Below are positions 39,797 through 48,092 of a DNA stretch of 64,000 nt, in pieces. Position numbers and translations under genes: made by a program. The notes below the pieces were generated by a model. That model worked only from the letters and a program-made list of their open reading frames with translations, did no database searches and was not told the origin of the DNA. This DNA is from UKL13-2 sp038321965 (GTDB taxonomy: Bacteria; Pseudomonadota; Gammaproteobacteria; Burkholderiales; Usitatibacteraceae): contig JBBQFL010000014.1 of the NCBI GenBank assembly GCA_038321965.1, positions 1 to 64,000 of the forward strand, given 5' to 3'. Each line of letters starts with the position of its first letter. The first letter of the stretch is position 1.

Positions 39797-41677
39797 ATGA
39801 GCGAATCCATTACTAGCCCAGTTGCCGTCAAGCGCAGCCCTATTCAGTGGTCATATCTCCTGGCCTCCTCGGTCATCATATTGACCCTGATGTTGGTCGT
39901 GGGCTTCCTCAACATCCGGAACTTGGAAGAAGACTACCGGAAGTCGTTTTTTGAGAGTTCTCAGGCAGTCTCCAAGGGTAGCCTGCAAACGATCGAGTAT
40001 GGACTCAAGTACGGCAAAACCATCGCGAGTTTCTACACTGCGCTGCCCATTATCACTGAAATCCATGACTACATCAGCTCCAGTGAAAACGTCAGCATCA
40101 TTGACTTGGACGGAACCGTCCAATTCTCGGTCTTCCCCAAGAAGGTTCTCTCGCCGACGGAATTCAAAGCGTTGCTAGAGAAGCTCGACAAGGACGTTTT
40201 GCTGAAGACAGGGGCGCAAACCATTCTCGTTGGCGGTATTCACCACGAGTTGATGCCAATTCGAGGCATGGATGGCAAAGTAAGCGCCTATCTGGAGGTC
40301 ACGTTTGACGATGCGGTGCTGCGTTCGAAGACGTCGAGTTTCACGCAATCGTCTGGGCTCGCTGTTCTGGTGTTGACCATTCTTGGCACGGTGGTGCTTG
40401 TGATAACGCTCGCCCGCGTGCCGACCACGAATGAAAAGGGGGAAGTCCGACGCACCATGTTGATGACCATCATGATCATCAACATCACCGTTTGCCAGTT
40501 GATTTTCATCGTCTTCAACTTGTGGACCTATCGGAACATGCTCGAAAGCAATGCAACCGAAAACTCAAGATTCGTTGGGGAAATAATCAAGAAGAATATC
40601 GCAACGGTCATTTCGAAGAAGTTGGCCTTCGACGAGCTGGATGATATTCAGCCATGGATGGCGTCTGTCGTATCCTCGGCGCCAGATATCAAAGGGGCGG
40701 TGGTGACGATCGGCAACGGTAAGACCAGTTATTCGTCTGCACCAGGACTCGCAGTGGGCGCAGGGTCAAACCCGTCCACCCTGATCGTACTCGCGCTCAA
40801 GCCGGACCGCTCCAACACTGAAGCCACGCTGACGATGGTGTTGGACCGCGACAAGCTTCTTAAAAAACTGGTACCAATGTGCTTATGGTCGCTCATCATC
40901 CTGCTGGGGTCTATCGTCGCACTGGTGCAGGTAACGTTCGTCATGATTTTTGTTCTCAACCGTCGTGCGCTCGCAAACCTGAAGGATTACAACGACAAAC
41001 TCGAACGTGAAGTGGAAGAACGGACCCGCGAAATCGCGCGAGAAAAAGCCAAAAGCGACATGCTGCTGCTCAATATCTTGCCGCCGAAGGTAGCCGAAGA
41101 ATTGAAAGAAAAGGGTTTTTCTCAACCTGAGGCATTCGAAAATGTGTCTGTGTTTTTTAGCGACGTCGTGGGCTTTACTACACTCTCGTCTGGACTGGAG
41201 GCCAAACACCTCATTGAAGAGTTGAGCGATATTTTCACAAACTTTGACCGCATAATTGAAAGGCACAGCTGCCAGCGTATCAAAACGATCGGCGATGCTT
41301 ATCTGTGCGTCAGCGGTATGCCCGTGACAGATCCATTGCACGCCCACAAACTGGTAAATGCTGCCCTAGATATCATCGACTACCTGCATGTCCGTAACAG
41401 GAACTCAGTGTTGAAATGGCAAATTCGCGTAGGCATCAACAGTGGCCCTGTCGTAGCAGGAATTGTCGGGGTTCAAAAATATTTGTATGACGTGTTCGGT
41501 GATACCGTAAATATCGCCAGTCGCATGGAAAGCAACTCGGAACCTATGCGAATCAACGTATCAGATAGGACTTGGGCTTTGATCAAGGACGATTTCAGAA
41601 CTACGCCTCGCGGTTACTTCGACGTAAAGGGCAAGGGTAGCATGCAAATGCATTTTATAGACCGCCTCGTCGTCTAG
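39797..41677 (+). CDS. Two-sensor membrane class III adenylyl cyclase
   Basis: The product is 626 residues. Helix 1 (about 20-42), a periplasmic sensor (about 43-185, LQTIEYGLKYGKTIASFYT, VSIIDLDGTVQFS), two helices (about 190-245), a second periplasmic segment and a fourth helix (about 350-385) repeat the plan of the MFS fusion upstream. A short coiled coil (EREVEERTREIAREKAKSD) leads to the cyclase domain (about 430-622). Both metal Asp are present (VFFSDVVGFT, IGDAYLCVSG). The purine-selecting positions are Lys in RIKTIGDAY and Asp in YDVFGDTVN, the adenylyl pair, and the transition-state Asn/Arg are in NIASRMES. It should make cAMP in response to a periplasmic signal. The gene ends one base before a deleted IS3 element. 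Confidence 0.85.
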   Translation: MSESITSPVAVKRSPIQWSYLLASSVIILTLMLVVGFLNIRNLEEDYRKSFFESSQAVSKGSLQTIEYGLKYGKTIASFYTALPIITEIHDYISSSENVSIIDLDGTVQFSVFPKKVLSPTEFKALLEKLDKDVLLKTGAQTILVGGIHHELMPIRGMDGKVSAYLEVTFDDAVLRSKTSSFTQSSGLAVLVLTILGTVVLVITLARVPTTNEKGEVRRTMLMTIMIINITVCQLIFIVFNLWTYRNMLESNATENSRFVGEIIKKNIATVISKKLAFDELDDIQPWMASVVSSAPDIKGAVVTIGNGKTSYSSAPGLAVGAGSNPSTLIVLALKPDRSNTEATLTMVLDRDKLLKKLVPMCLWSLIILLGSIVALVQVTFVMIFVLNRRALANLKDYNDKLEREVEERTREIAREKAKSDMLLLNILPPKVAEELKEKGFSQPEAFENVSVFFSDVVGFTTLSSGLEAKHLIEELSDIFTNFDRIIERHSCQRIKTIGDAYLCVSGMPVTDPLHAHKLVNAALDIIDYLHVRNRNSVLKWQIRVGINSGPVVAGIVGVQKYLYDVFGDTVNIASRMESNSEPMRINVSDRTWALIKDDFRTTPRGYFDVKGKGSMQMHFIDRLVV

Positions 41678-41678
41678 T

Positions 41679-42243
41679 GGCACCGCTGATCCTGTCCACT
41701 TTTCATTGAGGGTTTAAGCCTCTATTTTATTCAGCCGAGCGGATTGGCTGTTTTGGTTTGAAACTGTGGATAAGTCGTCGCTGGCAGCTTCGGTCATTTT
41801 GGCATTGCACGCGCGCTCAAACTGGCTCGGAGATTTGTAGCCTAGGCTGGAATGCATTCGCGTAGTGTTGTACCAGCCTTCGATATAGCTAAACACGCAG
41901 TGCTTTGCCTCGGCCCGAGTGGCATAGTCTTGGCCGTGTGTCTCCTCGACTTTCATCGAATGCCAGAAACTTTCCATCGGTGTTGCGTCAATTTGCCCGC
42001 TTCGTATTGTTTTTCCCAATGCTGGATCAGCTTTGGCAACACATCGAATTTACGTCCGCATTCGGTTGCTGAAAGGCTCTCTGCTTTCTTGTGCCGCACA
42101 ACCTCGGCTTTGTATTCGAGCGTAAAAGCACGTCGCTTAAGTTGTTCTTTCTTGATGCCATCGAGCACGCTATTCTGCTTGCCTGATTTCATGATCTTCG
42201 CTTCCGTTAAGTACTCAACAAAAAGCTTACAGGATCAGGTGCC
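41679..42243 (-). mobile_element. Internally deleted IS3-family element
   Basis: Inverted ends share GGCACC and TGATCCTGT: left at 41679-41695, right at 42229-42243 in the opposite sense. Between them, on the minus strand, lies the start of an OrfA (42192 downward, RRAFTLEYKAEVVRHKKAESLS and HWEKQYEAGKL, an HTH_Tnp_1 pattern) and, in another frame, only the end of an OrfB integrase (42019-41714, ATPMESFWHSMKVEE and IEGWYNTTRMHSSLGYKSPSQFE). The middle, including most of the DDE catalytic core, is missing, so it cannot move itself. No target duplication was found, which fits a rearranged remnant. Confidence 0.75.
41714..42192 (-). pseudogene. IS3-family transposase remnant (OrfA start joined to OrfB end)
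   Basis: Frame 42192-41953 codes a 79-residue OrfA-like helix-turn-helix protein whose last residues (TQHRWKVSGIR) are out-of-frame integrase DNA. Frame 42019-41714 carries the last part of the integrase domain from ATPMESFWHSMK to SPSQFERA. The junction lies near 42000. Neither frame has the first two acidic residues of the DDE triad. Confidence 0.7.
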
Positions 42244-42654
42244 GCTGTAATGGCCTGTAAAGCGCAGTCGGCTGATCACGCGATCGCCCACCAGCAGCAT
42301 CTCCATCACCTCAACTTGTAGATCAGGCACTGCCGCGCGGAAATTCTTTGAAGCGAACACTGGGCCTTCGGGGCCTTGTGGACGTCCTGGAGGTAGATTG
42401 CGGTCCATAAAATCGGGGGCGAGCGCGAGCGTTGCGTATTTCGCGTCGCCAGTATTCCAAAAAGCGTAAAAGCGCCTTGCAGCAAGTGTCATGGCGTCGC
42501 GTTGTGCTGGCTTCACCGAACTATCGAGCACGGCTGACAGCGGCTTTGGAAGAGTATCCACTGGTTGTGAGAAGGCAGGTGAGGTGGCGCATGTGATGGT
42601 TGCAATCAACGCAGCAACTAACGCGTGGCTGCCGAAATGTCTAAGAAATTTCAT
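42235..42654 (-). pseudogene. Exported SnoaL-like (ester cyclase/NTF2-fold) protein truncated by the IS3 element
   Basis: From ATG 42654 (AAAGGAG six bases upstream; another ATG is one codon earlier) the frame reads a Sec signal (LVAALIATITCATSPAFSQ) and then an NTF2-like domain: RRFYAFWNTGDAKYATLALAPDFMDRNLPPGRPQG, a helix with FRAAVPDLQVEVMEMLLVGDRVISRLRFTGHYSGT. It stops at a TGA supplied by the inverted end of the IS3 remnant. SnoaL-like domains normally continue for about 40 residues with two more strands that complete the sheet, so the product is probably inactive. The missing 3' part is not on the far side of the element, meaning it was deleted. Confidence 0.65.
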
Positions 42655-43079
42655 CATCGACTCCTTTGGGTTAACGGTAGTAATTGCACGATGGATTGCA
42701 TACATCATTGCAATCCTTTCACGACCGGGCACGGAATTTGACCAGGAACAAAATGCTCTGCTGGCGCGCTTTGAGCATTGAACATCATGCATGAAGTGCG
42801 CGACAGGACACAGGAATGCTCAAGGTCGCGGATGTTGCGCCGCGCGCCCATTGCACACGATTTCCGTAGCTGTGGGAGCCTTCAGAGTGGCTTGGCGACT
42901 ACTGTACTCCGATTCCCGCCAAATGGTGGTCGAAGTCGAATCAAGAACAATAGTAGCTATAGCGAATAACGAATAACGTTAGATTGTGTGAAGCCTCGAT
43001 CTGAACCGTTTGTTGGACGAGCGCGGCTGATTAGAGCCCGTTGATGGCGCTTGATAGAAAATAACTCTTTTGGAACTAG

Positions 43080-43340
43080 CGTCAGCGGGAGACCCCCCGG
43101 CTCTGACGGGGAGGCATCAGAAGTTTGACAGGTACGGGAGTCCATCGGAGGAAACTGCAAGACGTGAGCCGCTAAGCACACGAAAAGGAGTCTCACGATG
43201 GACAAGTACGAAAGCCTAAGTCACAGTCACTAGAGGCAATGAACCTGCCATACGCCTCTACTCCTCAAAGGGATTCGCCGTCTGGGGCACGGAACCCCAG
43301 GCAATTCGAACGGAGGCCGGCTTCAAAGGTAAGGTTCATA
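43080..43340 (+). mobile_element. IS200/IS605-family remnant
   Basis: A hairpin (CCCCG 43095-43099, CGGGG 43107-43111) typical of IS200 ends is followed by a leader, an AAAAGGAG ribosome site (43183-43190) and a tnpA start whose first residues MDKYESLSHS match the start of a well-known IS200 transposase group. The frame ends after ten codons. Sequence from 43234 to about 43340 may be the right end of the same element (CTGGGGCACGGAACCCCAG hairpin at 43274-43292), leaving a deletion of almost the whole transposase. The right boundary is uncertain. Confidence 0.5.
43198..43233 (+). pseudogene. Stub of an IS200-family tnpA transposase gene
   Basis: ATG with AAAAGGAG seven bases upstream, codons for MDKYESLSHSH, then TAG. 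Intact relatives begin MDKYESLSHSKWDCKYHVVF and run for about 140-150 residues with a HUH motif and catalytic Tyr; all of that is gone here. Confidence 0.5.
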
Positions 43341-43504
43341 TGTCTTTGCTGCTTCCGCATGCGACGACTGTATATTTGGAGTGAATTGGGAGTTCCCCTC
43401 GAAAGACGCCTTTGGGTCGCATGCCGCCGGTCAACTTGAACGTCTAGAACGCTTCACCCAGCATTTATTGACGCGTGCAACGAAATAAGCGGAAAGAATC
43501 AACC

Positions 43505-44302
43505 ATGAAACAACAAACACTCTTATTTGCTCTTACGTTGATGGCGAGCGTCTACTTAGGGCAAGCGCGCGCGCAAGATGTGTTGCTCCCGGCCAATCCG
43601 ACGTCTGCAGATACGGTCATATTCAGTTCGCGTAGCAGTTGCAGTCTTAGTATCGCCTTCAAGGCGAATGCATACAACGTGAAAATGGTGCAAAACAATA
43701 TTACGATCACACTCGGCGATTCGAGATCGGACGTGGTATTTCCGGGACTATGTCAAGCAGGGTTGGCCCCTGTAGAAATCGAACTTGGGAAATTGCCCGC
43801 TGGTGATTACACGCTTTCCATGACTCAACCTTCGCAAAGCGGTTTTCCGGAGAGAGTCTTTTTTTCGAATCGCCCTTTCACCGTCACCGATGCCCGCCTC
43901 CAAAAGACTTTTCCTTGGGTGCGCCTCGACTATTCTGGCCACTGGTGGGACCCGAACGATGCGGGCTGGGGACTATTCATCTGGCACGATGCGCGTGATC
44001 GCGTGTTGGCCGCTTGGTTCACTTACGGCACCGATGGCAAACCCATTTGGTATACCTTCCAGCCTGCGTGGGAAGATTTTGCGACGACTACGTCTGTCGC
44101 AATATCACAGACTAGCCGCATGCCCGGCCCGACGGTACCGCCGCCCAACCCAACGAGTTACACGACCGTCGGCACGGCCAGCCTTGATTTCAGAAGCATA
44201 CCCAGCGCAACGGGACAGACAACATTCGATGCGGGCAAGTTGACGTACACCTTCACCGGTGGCCCGACTACTGTGAGAAACATCCAGCGCTTTAAGCCGT
44301 AG
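43505..44302 (+). CDS. Secreted protein with one SGWG-type Trp-rich module
   Basis: About 265 residues from ATG 43505, with GGAAAG upstream and a Sec signal (MKQQTLLFALTLMASVYLGQARAQ). Residues about 30-130 form an unrecognised beta-rich domain. Residues about 135-260 carry the module seen in two other proteins of this window: DYSGHWWDPNDAGWGLFIWH, VLAAWFTYGTDGKPIWYTF and TVGTASLDF, then a closing strand with TFTGG and a basic end. No catalytic residues stand out. The conserved Trp/Gly pattern suggests a carbohydrate- or polymer-binding fold, which is inference. It lies between two mobile elements. Confidence 0.7.
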   Translation: MKQQTLLFALTLMASVYLGQARAQDVLLPANPTSADTVIFSSRSSCSLSIAFKANAYNVKMVQNNITITLGDSRSDVVFPGLCQAGLAPVEIELGKLPAGDYTLSMTQPSQSGFPERVFFSNRPFTVTDARLQKTFPWVRLDYSGHWWDPNDAGWGLFIWHDARDRVLAAWFTYGTDGKPIWYTFQPAWEDFATTTSVAISQTSRMPGPTVPPPNPTSYTTVGTASLDFRSIPSATGQTTFDAGKLTYTFTGGPTTVRNIQRFKP

Positions 44303-44409
44303 CCTAAGCAGGCAATGACTGCTTACGAGCGAATTGGACCAACGTCGGCTATGGCGAGTATGGGTCGATTGCGGCCAGTCGAGTTGAACGTCTAGCGCTG
44401 AGGGCCAAT

Positions 44410-44514
44410 TGCATAAGCTCCAGCATTGGCGCGATGTTTCAATGCTTTTTGGCCCGAACCGCCCGCCAATTGGCGGTCTTCACCATTACATGTCATTTCC
44501 AACCTCACTAAATA
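44410..44514 (+). repeat. Dispersed intergenic repeat, copy B, interrupted by an insertion sequence
   Basis: The segment matches copy A at 30661-30768: CCAGCATTGGCGCGATGTTTCAA, GGCCCGAACCGCCCGCCAATTGGCG shortened by point changes, then TGTCATTTC at 44491-44499. It is cut at 44514 by the ISNCY-type element and resumes at 46501 with GGGTGAGAAATGACA. The two halves would form an inverted repeat TGTCATTTC/GAAATGACA with the insertion in its loop. Confidence 0.65.
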
Positions 44515-46494
44515 GTGCCTGACCGAAAACCCCACGGCACCAGCAACGACGCGCCACTTCAGCATATCTGGCACCACAAAGAATTTCCATTGACATCAAT
44601 TTTGAGACGGTTTTCCGCCGACAGCAAGGGCTAGGCAAGCATTCAAGCAAAAATCTTCGACCAACTTTGTCGGTCATTCGTGCCGACAATAATAGTTGCG
44701 CCCGGTACCAAAACGCGTGAACGATTTCACTCTGAAACACACTAAAAGTGGTGCAATAAAACGTCATGTTTTGGGAGGGAAATAAGACCATGCGCGTCGT
44801 CCAACATCCGCAAATGAGCATCGGTGAAGTCGACGTCTCCAGGATCACCTTCGATCCCCGCTCCCGCGACGACATCCCCAAGATACTGCGCGGTCTGCAA
44901 CATCTCTACACCGACCTCGCGCTACGCGCAGCCGTGTTTGAATTGCTCACCAGCCAAATTGCCCCCAAGGTCAACAAAGACAACGGTCGTCCCGGCATGA
45001 CCCTCTGGGCGATTCTGGTCTGCGGTGTTGTCAGGCTCGACTTGAATATCGACTACGACCGCCTGCAGGAACTCGTCAATCACCATGACACCCTGCGCCA
45101 GATGTTGGGCCACGGCGAGTTTGATAAAGCGCCTTACGCATTCCAAACGCTCAAAGACAATGTCATGCTGCTGACCCCTGAGCTGCTCGACCAGATCAAC
45201 CAGATCGTCGTCTCCGCCGGGCACGCACTACTCAAAAAAAAAGAAAACGAAGCGCTGCGTGGGCGCTGCGATTCATTTGTGGTTGAAACCAACGTTCACT
45301 ATCCGACTGACATCAATCTACTCTTTGATGCGATGCGCAAAGTCATCACCCTCACCGCGCAGTGGTGCGATGCCCATGACCTGAGTGACTGGCGGCAATC
45401 GGCTTACAACATCGGCCATGTCAAACGTTTCATGCGCACGGCCCAGAACAAGAAGCGCAGTAAAGCCAGTTCTGAGGAGCAACAGCTAAAGAATGCAGTA
45501 CTCATCAAAGCCGCGCATCACGACTATCTCGATGTCGCCCGGCAGTATCTGCAAAGCGCCACGGAAACCGTCACCAAGCTTGCCGGGCTTGGCGACACCA
45601 CGATGCTTGGGCTGACCAGGAAGATCGAGATTGACGGCTTCATGCGTCATGCTGATCGCCAGATCGACCAGATCAAGCGTCGGGTCATCGACGGGCAAAC
45701 GATCGGGCATGCCGAGAAGGTATTCTCGATCTTTGAGCCGCACACCGAATGGATCAGCAAGGGCAAAGCGGGCGTGCCGGTGGAGTTGGGGGTCAAGGTA
45801 TGCATTCTCGAAGACCAGCACCAGTTCATTCTGCATCACCAGGTCATGGAACAAAAAGCCGATGACCAGGTAACGGTGTCGATGGTGGTCGAGGCGAAGG
45901 CGCGTTTCCCGACACTGAACGTGTGCAGCTTCGACAAGGGTTTCCACTCCCCGGAGAACCAGACGGTGTTGAAAGCGCAGTTGGCGCTGGTCGTGCTACC
46001 CCGCAAGGGCAAGCTATCGGCGCCAGCGCGCGCGATTGAGCAATCGAAGGCGTTCGTCGCAGCCCGCCGTGCACACTCGGCCGTGGAGTCAACGATCAAC
46101 GGGCTGGAGGTACACGGACTCGATAGGTGCCCTGATCATGGCATTGCTGGCTTCAAGCGCTATGTGGCGTTGGCGGTGGTGGCGAGAAACATTCACCGCA
46201 TCGGTGCGATCCTGGCGCAGCGCGAGCTGACCCGGCTACAGCGGGCGACAAAATACGCAGAGCGACAAACGATGCTCAAGCTGGCGATTTAGTGATGACG
46301 AAAGACGTGACGCTTAATGAGTTGCGGATGAGCTGTCCAGAGATTGGCTCGTTCAAAAACAGGCGAATTTCGCGTGACGAGGTCAAAACACCAGGCCTCA
46401 GCGAATTTCGGTGCCAGATTGCTGACGACAACCACCTTGCGGTAGAAAAGCGAGCCAGAAACTATTCTTAAAATAGGGGTTTTCGGTCTGGCAC
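44515..46494 (+). mobile_element. ISNCY-type insertion sequence, about 1.98 kb, apparently complete
   Basis: The ends are inverted repeats, GTGCCTGACCGAAAACCCC at 44515-44533 and its complement at 46476-46494 with one mismatch (GTGCCW...). TAAATA is directly repeated on both sides (44509-44514 and 46495-46500), a probable 6-bp target duplication; the copy could be read as 8 bp if the terminal AC is counted outside. One long transposase gene fills the interior. Frame, ends and duplication all intact suggest a recent insertion. Confidence 0.8.
44790..46292 (+). CDS. ISNCY-family transposase
   Basis: About 500 residues from ATG 44790, with GGAGGG ten bases upstream; ATG 44766 would add eight residues. 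The N-terminus VVQHPQMSIGEVDVSRITFDPRSRDDIPKILRGLQ is typical of a transposase group placed in ISNCY (ISDol1-like). Acidic residues for an RNase-H-type core are seen in DSFVVETNVHYPTD, CSFDKGFHSPEN and AHSAVESTINGLE, the last resembling the C-terminal Glu of DDE enzymes. The gene is uninterrupted and fills the element between its inverted ends, so the protein is probably active. It would bind the terminal repeats and move the element. Confidence 0.8.
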   Translation: MRVVQHPQMSIGEVDVSRITFDPRSRDDIPKILRGLQHLYTDLALRAAVFELLTSQIAPKVNKDNGRPGMTLWAILVCGVVRLDLNIDYDRLQELVNHHDTLRQMLGHGEFDKAPYAFQTLKDNVMLLTPELLDQINQIVVSAGHALLKKKENEALRGRCDSFVVETNVHYPTDINLLFDAMRKVITLTAQWCDAHDLSDWRQSAYNIGHVKRFMRTAQNKKRSKASSEEQQLKNAVLIKAAHHDYLDVARQYLQSATETVTKLAGLGDTTMLGLTRKIEIDGFMRHADRQIDQIKRRVIDGQTIGHAEKVFSIFEPHTEWISKGKAGVPVELGVKVCILEDQHQFILHHQVMEQKADDQVTVSMVVEAKARFPTLNVCSFDKGFHSPENQTVLKAQLALVVLPRKGKLSAPARAIEQSKAFVAARRAHSAVESTINGLEVHGLDRCPDHGIAGFKRYVALAVVARNIHRIGAILAQRELTRLQRATKYAERQTMLKLAI

Positions 46495-46583
46495 TAAATA
46501 GGGTGAGAAATGACAATGTGAAGTTGTTCGCCGTGACTTAGGTTGCGTTCGACCGATGCGGCCAACGCTACAGACAGCGATCG

Positions 46584-48083
46584 CTAAGCCGCGTAGAAAT
46601 GCCCATGAAAGCAGGCAGGCACCCAGTATGGCAACCGAACCATTGCCATCGGTCCAGCCGCCAGATTGCCGGCCTCAAAAACGCTGCCGAAGGTCTGCTG
46701 GCGCTTGACGTCAAAACCGACGCCGACTAGATAGCCTTCGCCTTCCCGGTCGCTGCCGGGTTTTGGCACAAACACATGCTCTTCGACGGTCGCTGCGTCA
46801 CCAAATGAATAGCGATCCGTCTTGCCGCTCTCAACATCCAGCCGCATGATGCCATTCAGACCGCCTGACTGCTGGTTGCTGGCATACGGGTAATAGATGC
46901 TGCGATTGCGCCTGGCCACCATGCGCGGATCGATACGCGGAAACTCCACATCGTCGTTGAGGCCGCTCAGATCGACCCTACCCCTGTTCAGATCGATACG
47001 CAGAAACGCCGGGTGCGCGCCATCGGCTGGCGCACGCTCTCCACGCATCAGTTTTGGCATCCACTCATTTATGATCGACAGATTCTTGCTCTTCACATAG
47101 TCGACACGGATGATGTTGCTCTCCTCCCAGGCATTGCCAAAGTGAAACACCATATGTGCGGGCATGTCGATGATGCGCCGCTTGCTGAAATCCGATTTAT
47201 CGATGATCAGCACTTTCGTTGGTGCGTTCGCGTCCCAGCTCATCGCCTGGCCGATGCCTTTGCCGTCGCGCACGGCCTGATAATCAATGCCGATCGGCGG
47301 CAGAACGAAGATGATGTGCTGCTGAGATACCGTGAAGTCGTGCACCATGCCTGCCGCGGGCATATCAAATACGGCATGGCGCAGCAACTCACCCTTGGCA
47401 CTGATGTGGTAGATGACCATCTTGCCCATCAATGTGCCGAAATTCCAGAATGTGCCATCGGCTTCAATTTTCGGGTGTGCCGAGAAGGGCATCGCTTTCA
47501 ACTCTGGCGCCCACGTCACCAGACCGCGCGTCTCAAGTGTTTCCGGGTCTAATGCCGTTGCCGAGCCGCCTTCCCACATCGCGAGCAGCCGGTCGCCCAG
47601 CCGGACGACATTTGTGTTTGCGGTGTTCATGTCGTCGCTAGTGCGAATCGGCATTTTCGCCTTGATACTGCTGCCAAACGCCGGCACCAGGAATTCATTG
47701 GCCTGCTGCTCGGCGACGAATTTCTTCGTTTGCACGAAGCGCGCCTGATGCGAAACGCCTTTGTCGCTGAATCGCCAGGCATTCACCAGCCCATCACCAT
47801 CAAACCAGTGCGAGTAGCGCTGGCCACCACGCTCGAACAGGCCGGGTCCGTTGCGAAAAAAGGTGCCGCGCAAATCTGCCGGAATGCGGCCCTCGATCAT
47901 GGCGCGTTCGCAGGAAACATCCTGGCCGTTAAAGCCGCGCATGGGCGTCAGGCTGGGATGAAACTCGAGCTGAGTTGACGCAATACCTTGTGCACTGGCA
48001 GCTGCCGTGTTTAGCATAGCCATTGGCAGTGCGGTCACGGCCAGCGCCGTGCCTGTCGATTTTAAAAATGAACGGCGATTCAT
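46584..48083 (-). CDS. Tat-exported carotenoid-oxygenase-family (RPE65-like) dioxygenase
   Basis: The product is 499 residues. The N-terminus is a twin-arginine signal (MNRRSFLKSTGTALAVTALPMAM). The body is a seven-bladed-propeller carotenoid cleavage oxygenase: GTFFRNGPGLFERGGQRYSHWFDGDGLVNA near the start, and the four iron-binding His in FSAHPKIE, GMVHDFTVS, MVFHFGNAWEE and the C-terminal HGHFYA. The enzymes split a C=C bond of carotenoids, stilbenes or lignin-type compounds with Fe(II) and O2. Export by Tat is less usual for the family and implies a periplasmic substrate. The gene starts nine bases after a DUF2141 gene, with which it forms an operon. Confidence 0.88.
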   Translation of the reverse strand: MNRRSFLKSTGTALAVTALPMAMLNTAAASAQGIASTQLEFHPSLTPMRGFNGQDVSCERAMIEGRIPADLRGTFFRNGPGLFERGGQRYSHWFDGDGLVNAWRFSDKGVSHQARFVQTKKFVAEQQANEFLVPAFGSSIKAKMPIRTSDDMNTANTNVVRLGDRLLAMWEGGSATALDPETLETRGLVTWAPELKAMPFSAHPKIEADGTFWNFGTLMGKMVIYHISAKGELLRHAVFDMPAAGMVHDFTVSQQHIIFVLPPIGIDYQAVRDGKGIGQAMSWDANAPTKVLIIDKSDFSKRRIIDMPAHMVFHFGNAWEESNIIRVDYVKSKNLSIINEWMPKLMRGERAPADGAHPAFLRIDLNRGRVDLSGLNDDVEFPRIDPRMVARRNRSIYYPYASNQQSGGLNGIMRLDVESGKTDRYSFGDAATVEEHVFVPKPGSDREGEGYLVGVGFDVKRQQTFGSVFEAGNLAAGPMAMVRLPYWVPACFHGHFYAA

Positions 48084-48092
48084 GTTGGCACC

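Noticed and set aside
35453..41677. Ordinary ABC importer operon
   Set aside because: There is a binding protein but no permease or ATPase; the partners are an MFS fusion and a cyclase.
39797..41677. Guanylyl cyclase
   Set aside because: The purine-selecting positions are Lys (RIKTIGD) and Asp (YDVFG), the adenylyl pattern, not Glu and Cys.
43080..43340. Group II intron or retron RNA
   Set aside because: No reverse transcriptase or domain V is seen, and the start MDKYESLSHS points to an IS200-family gene.
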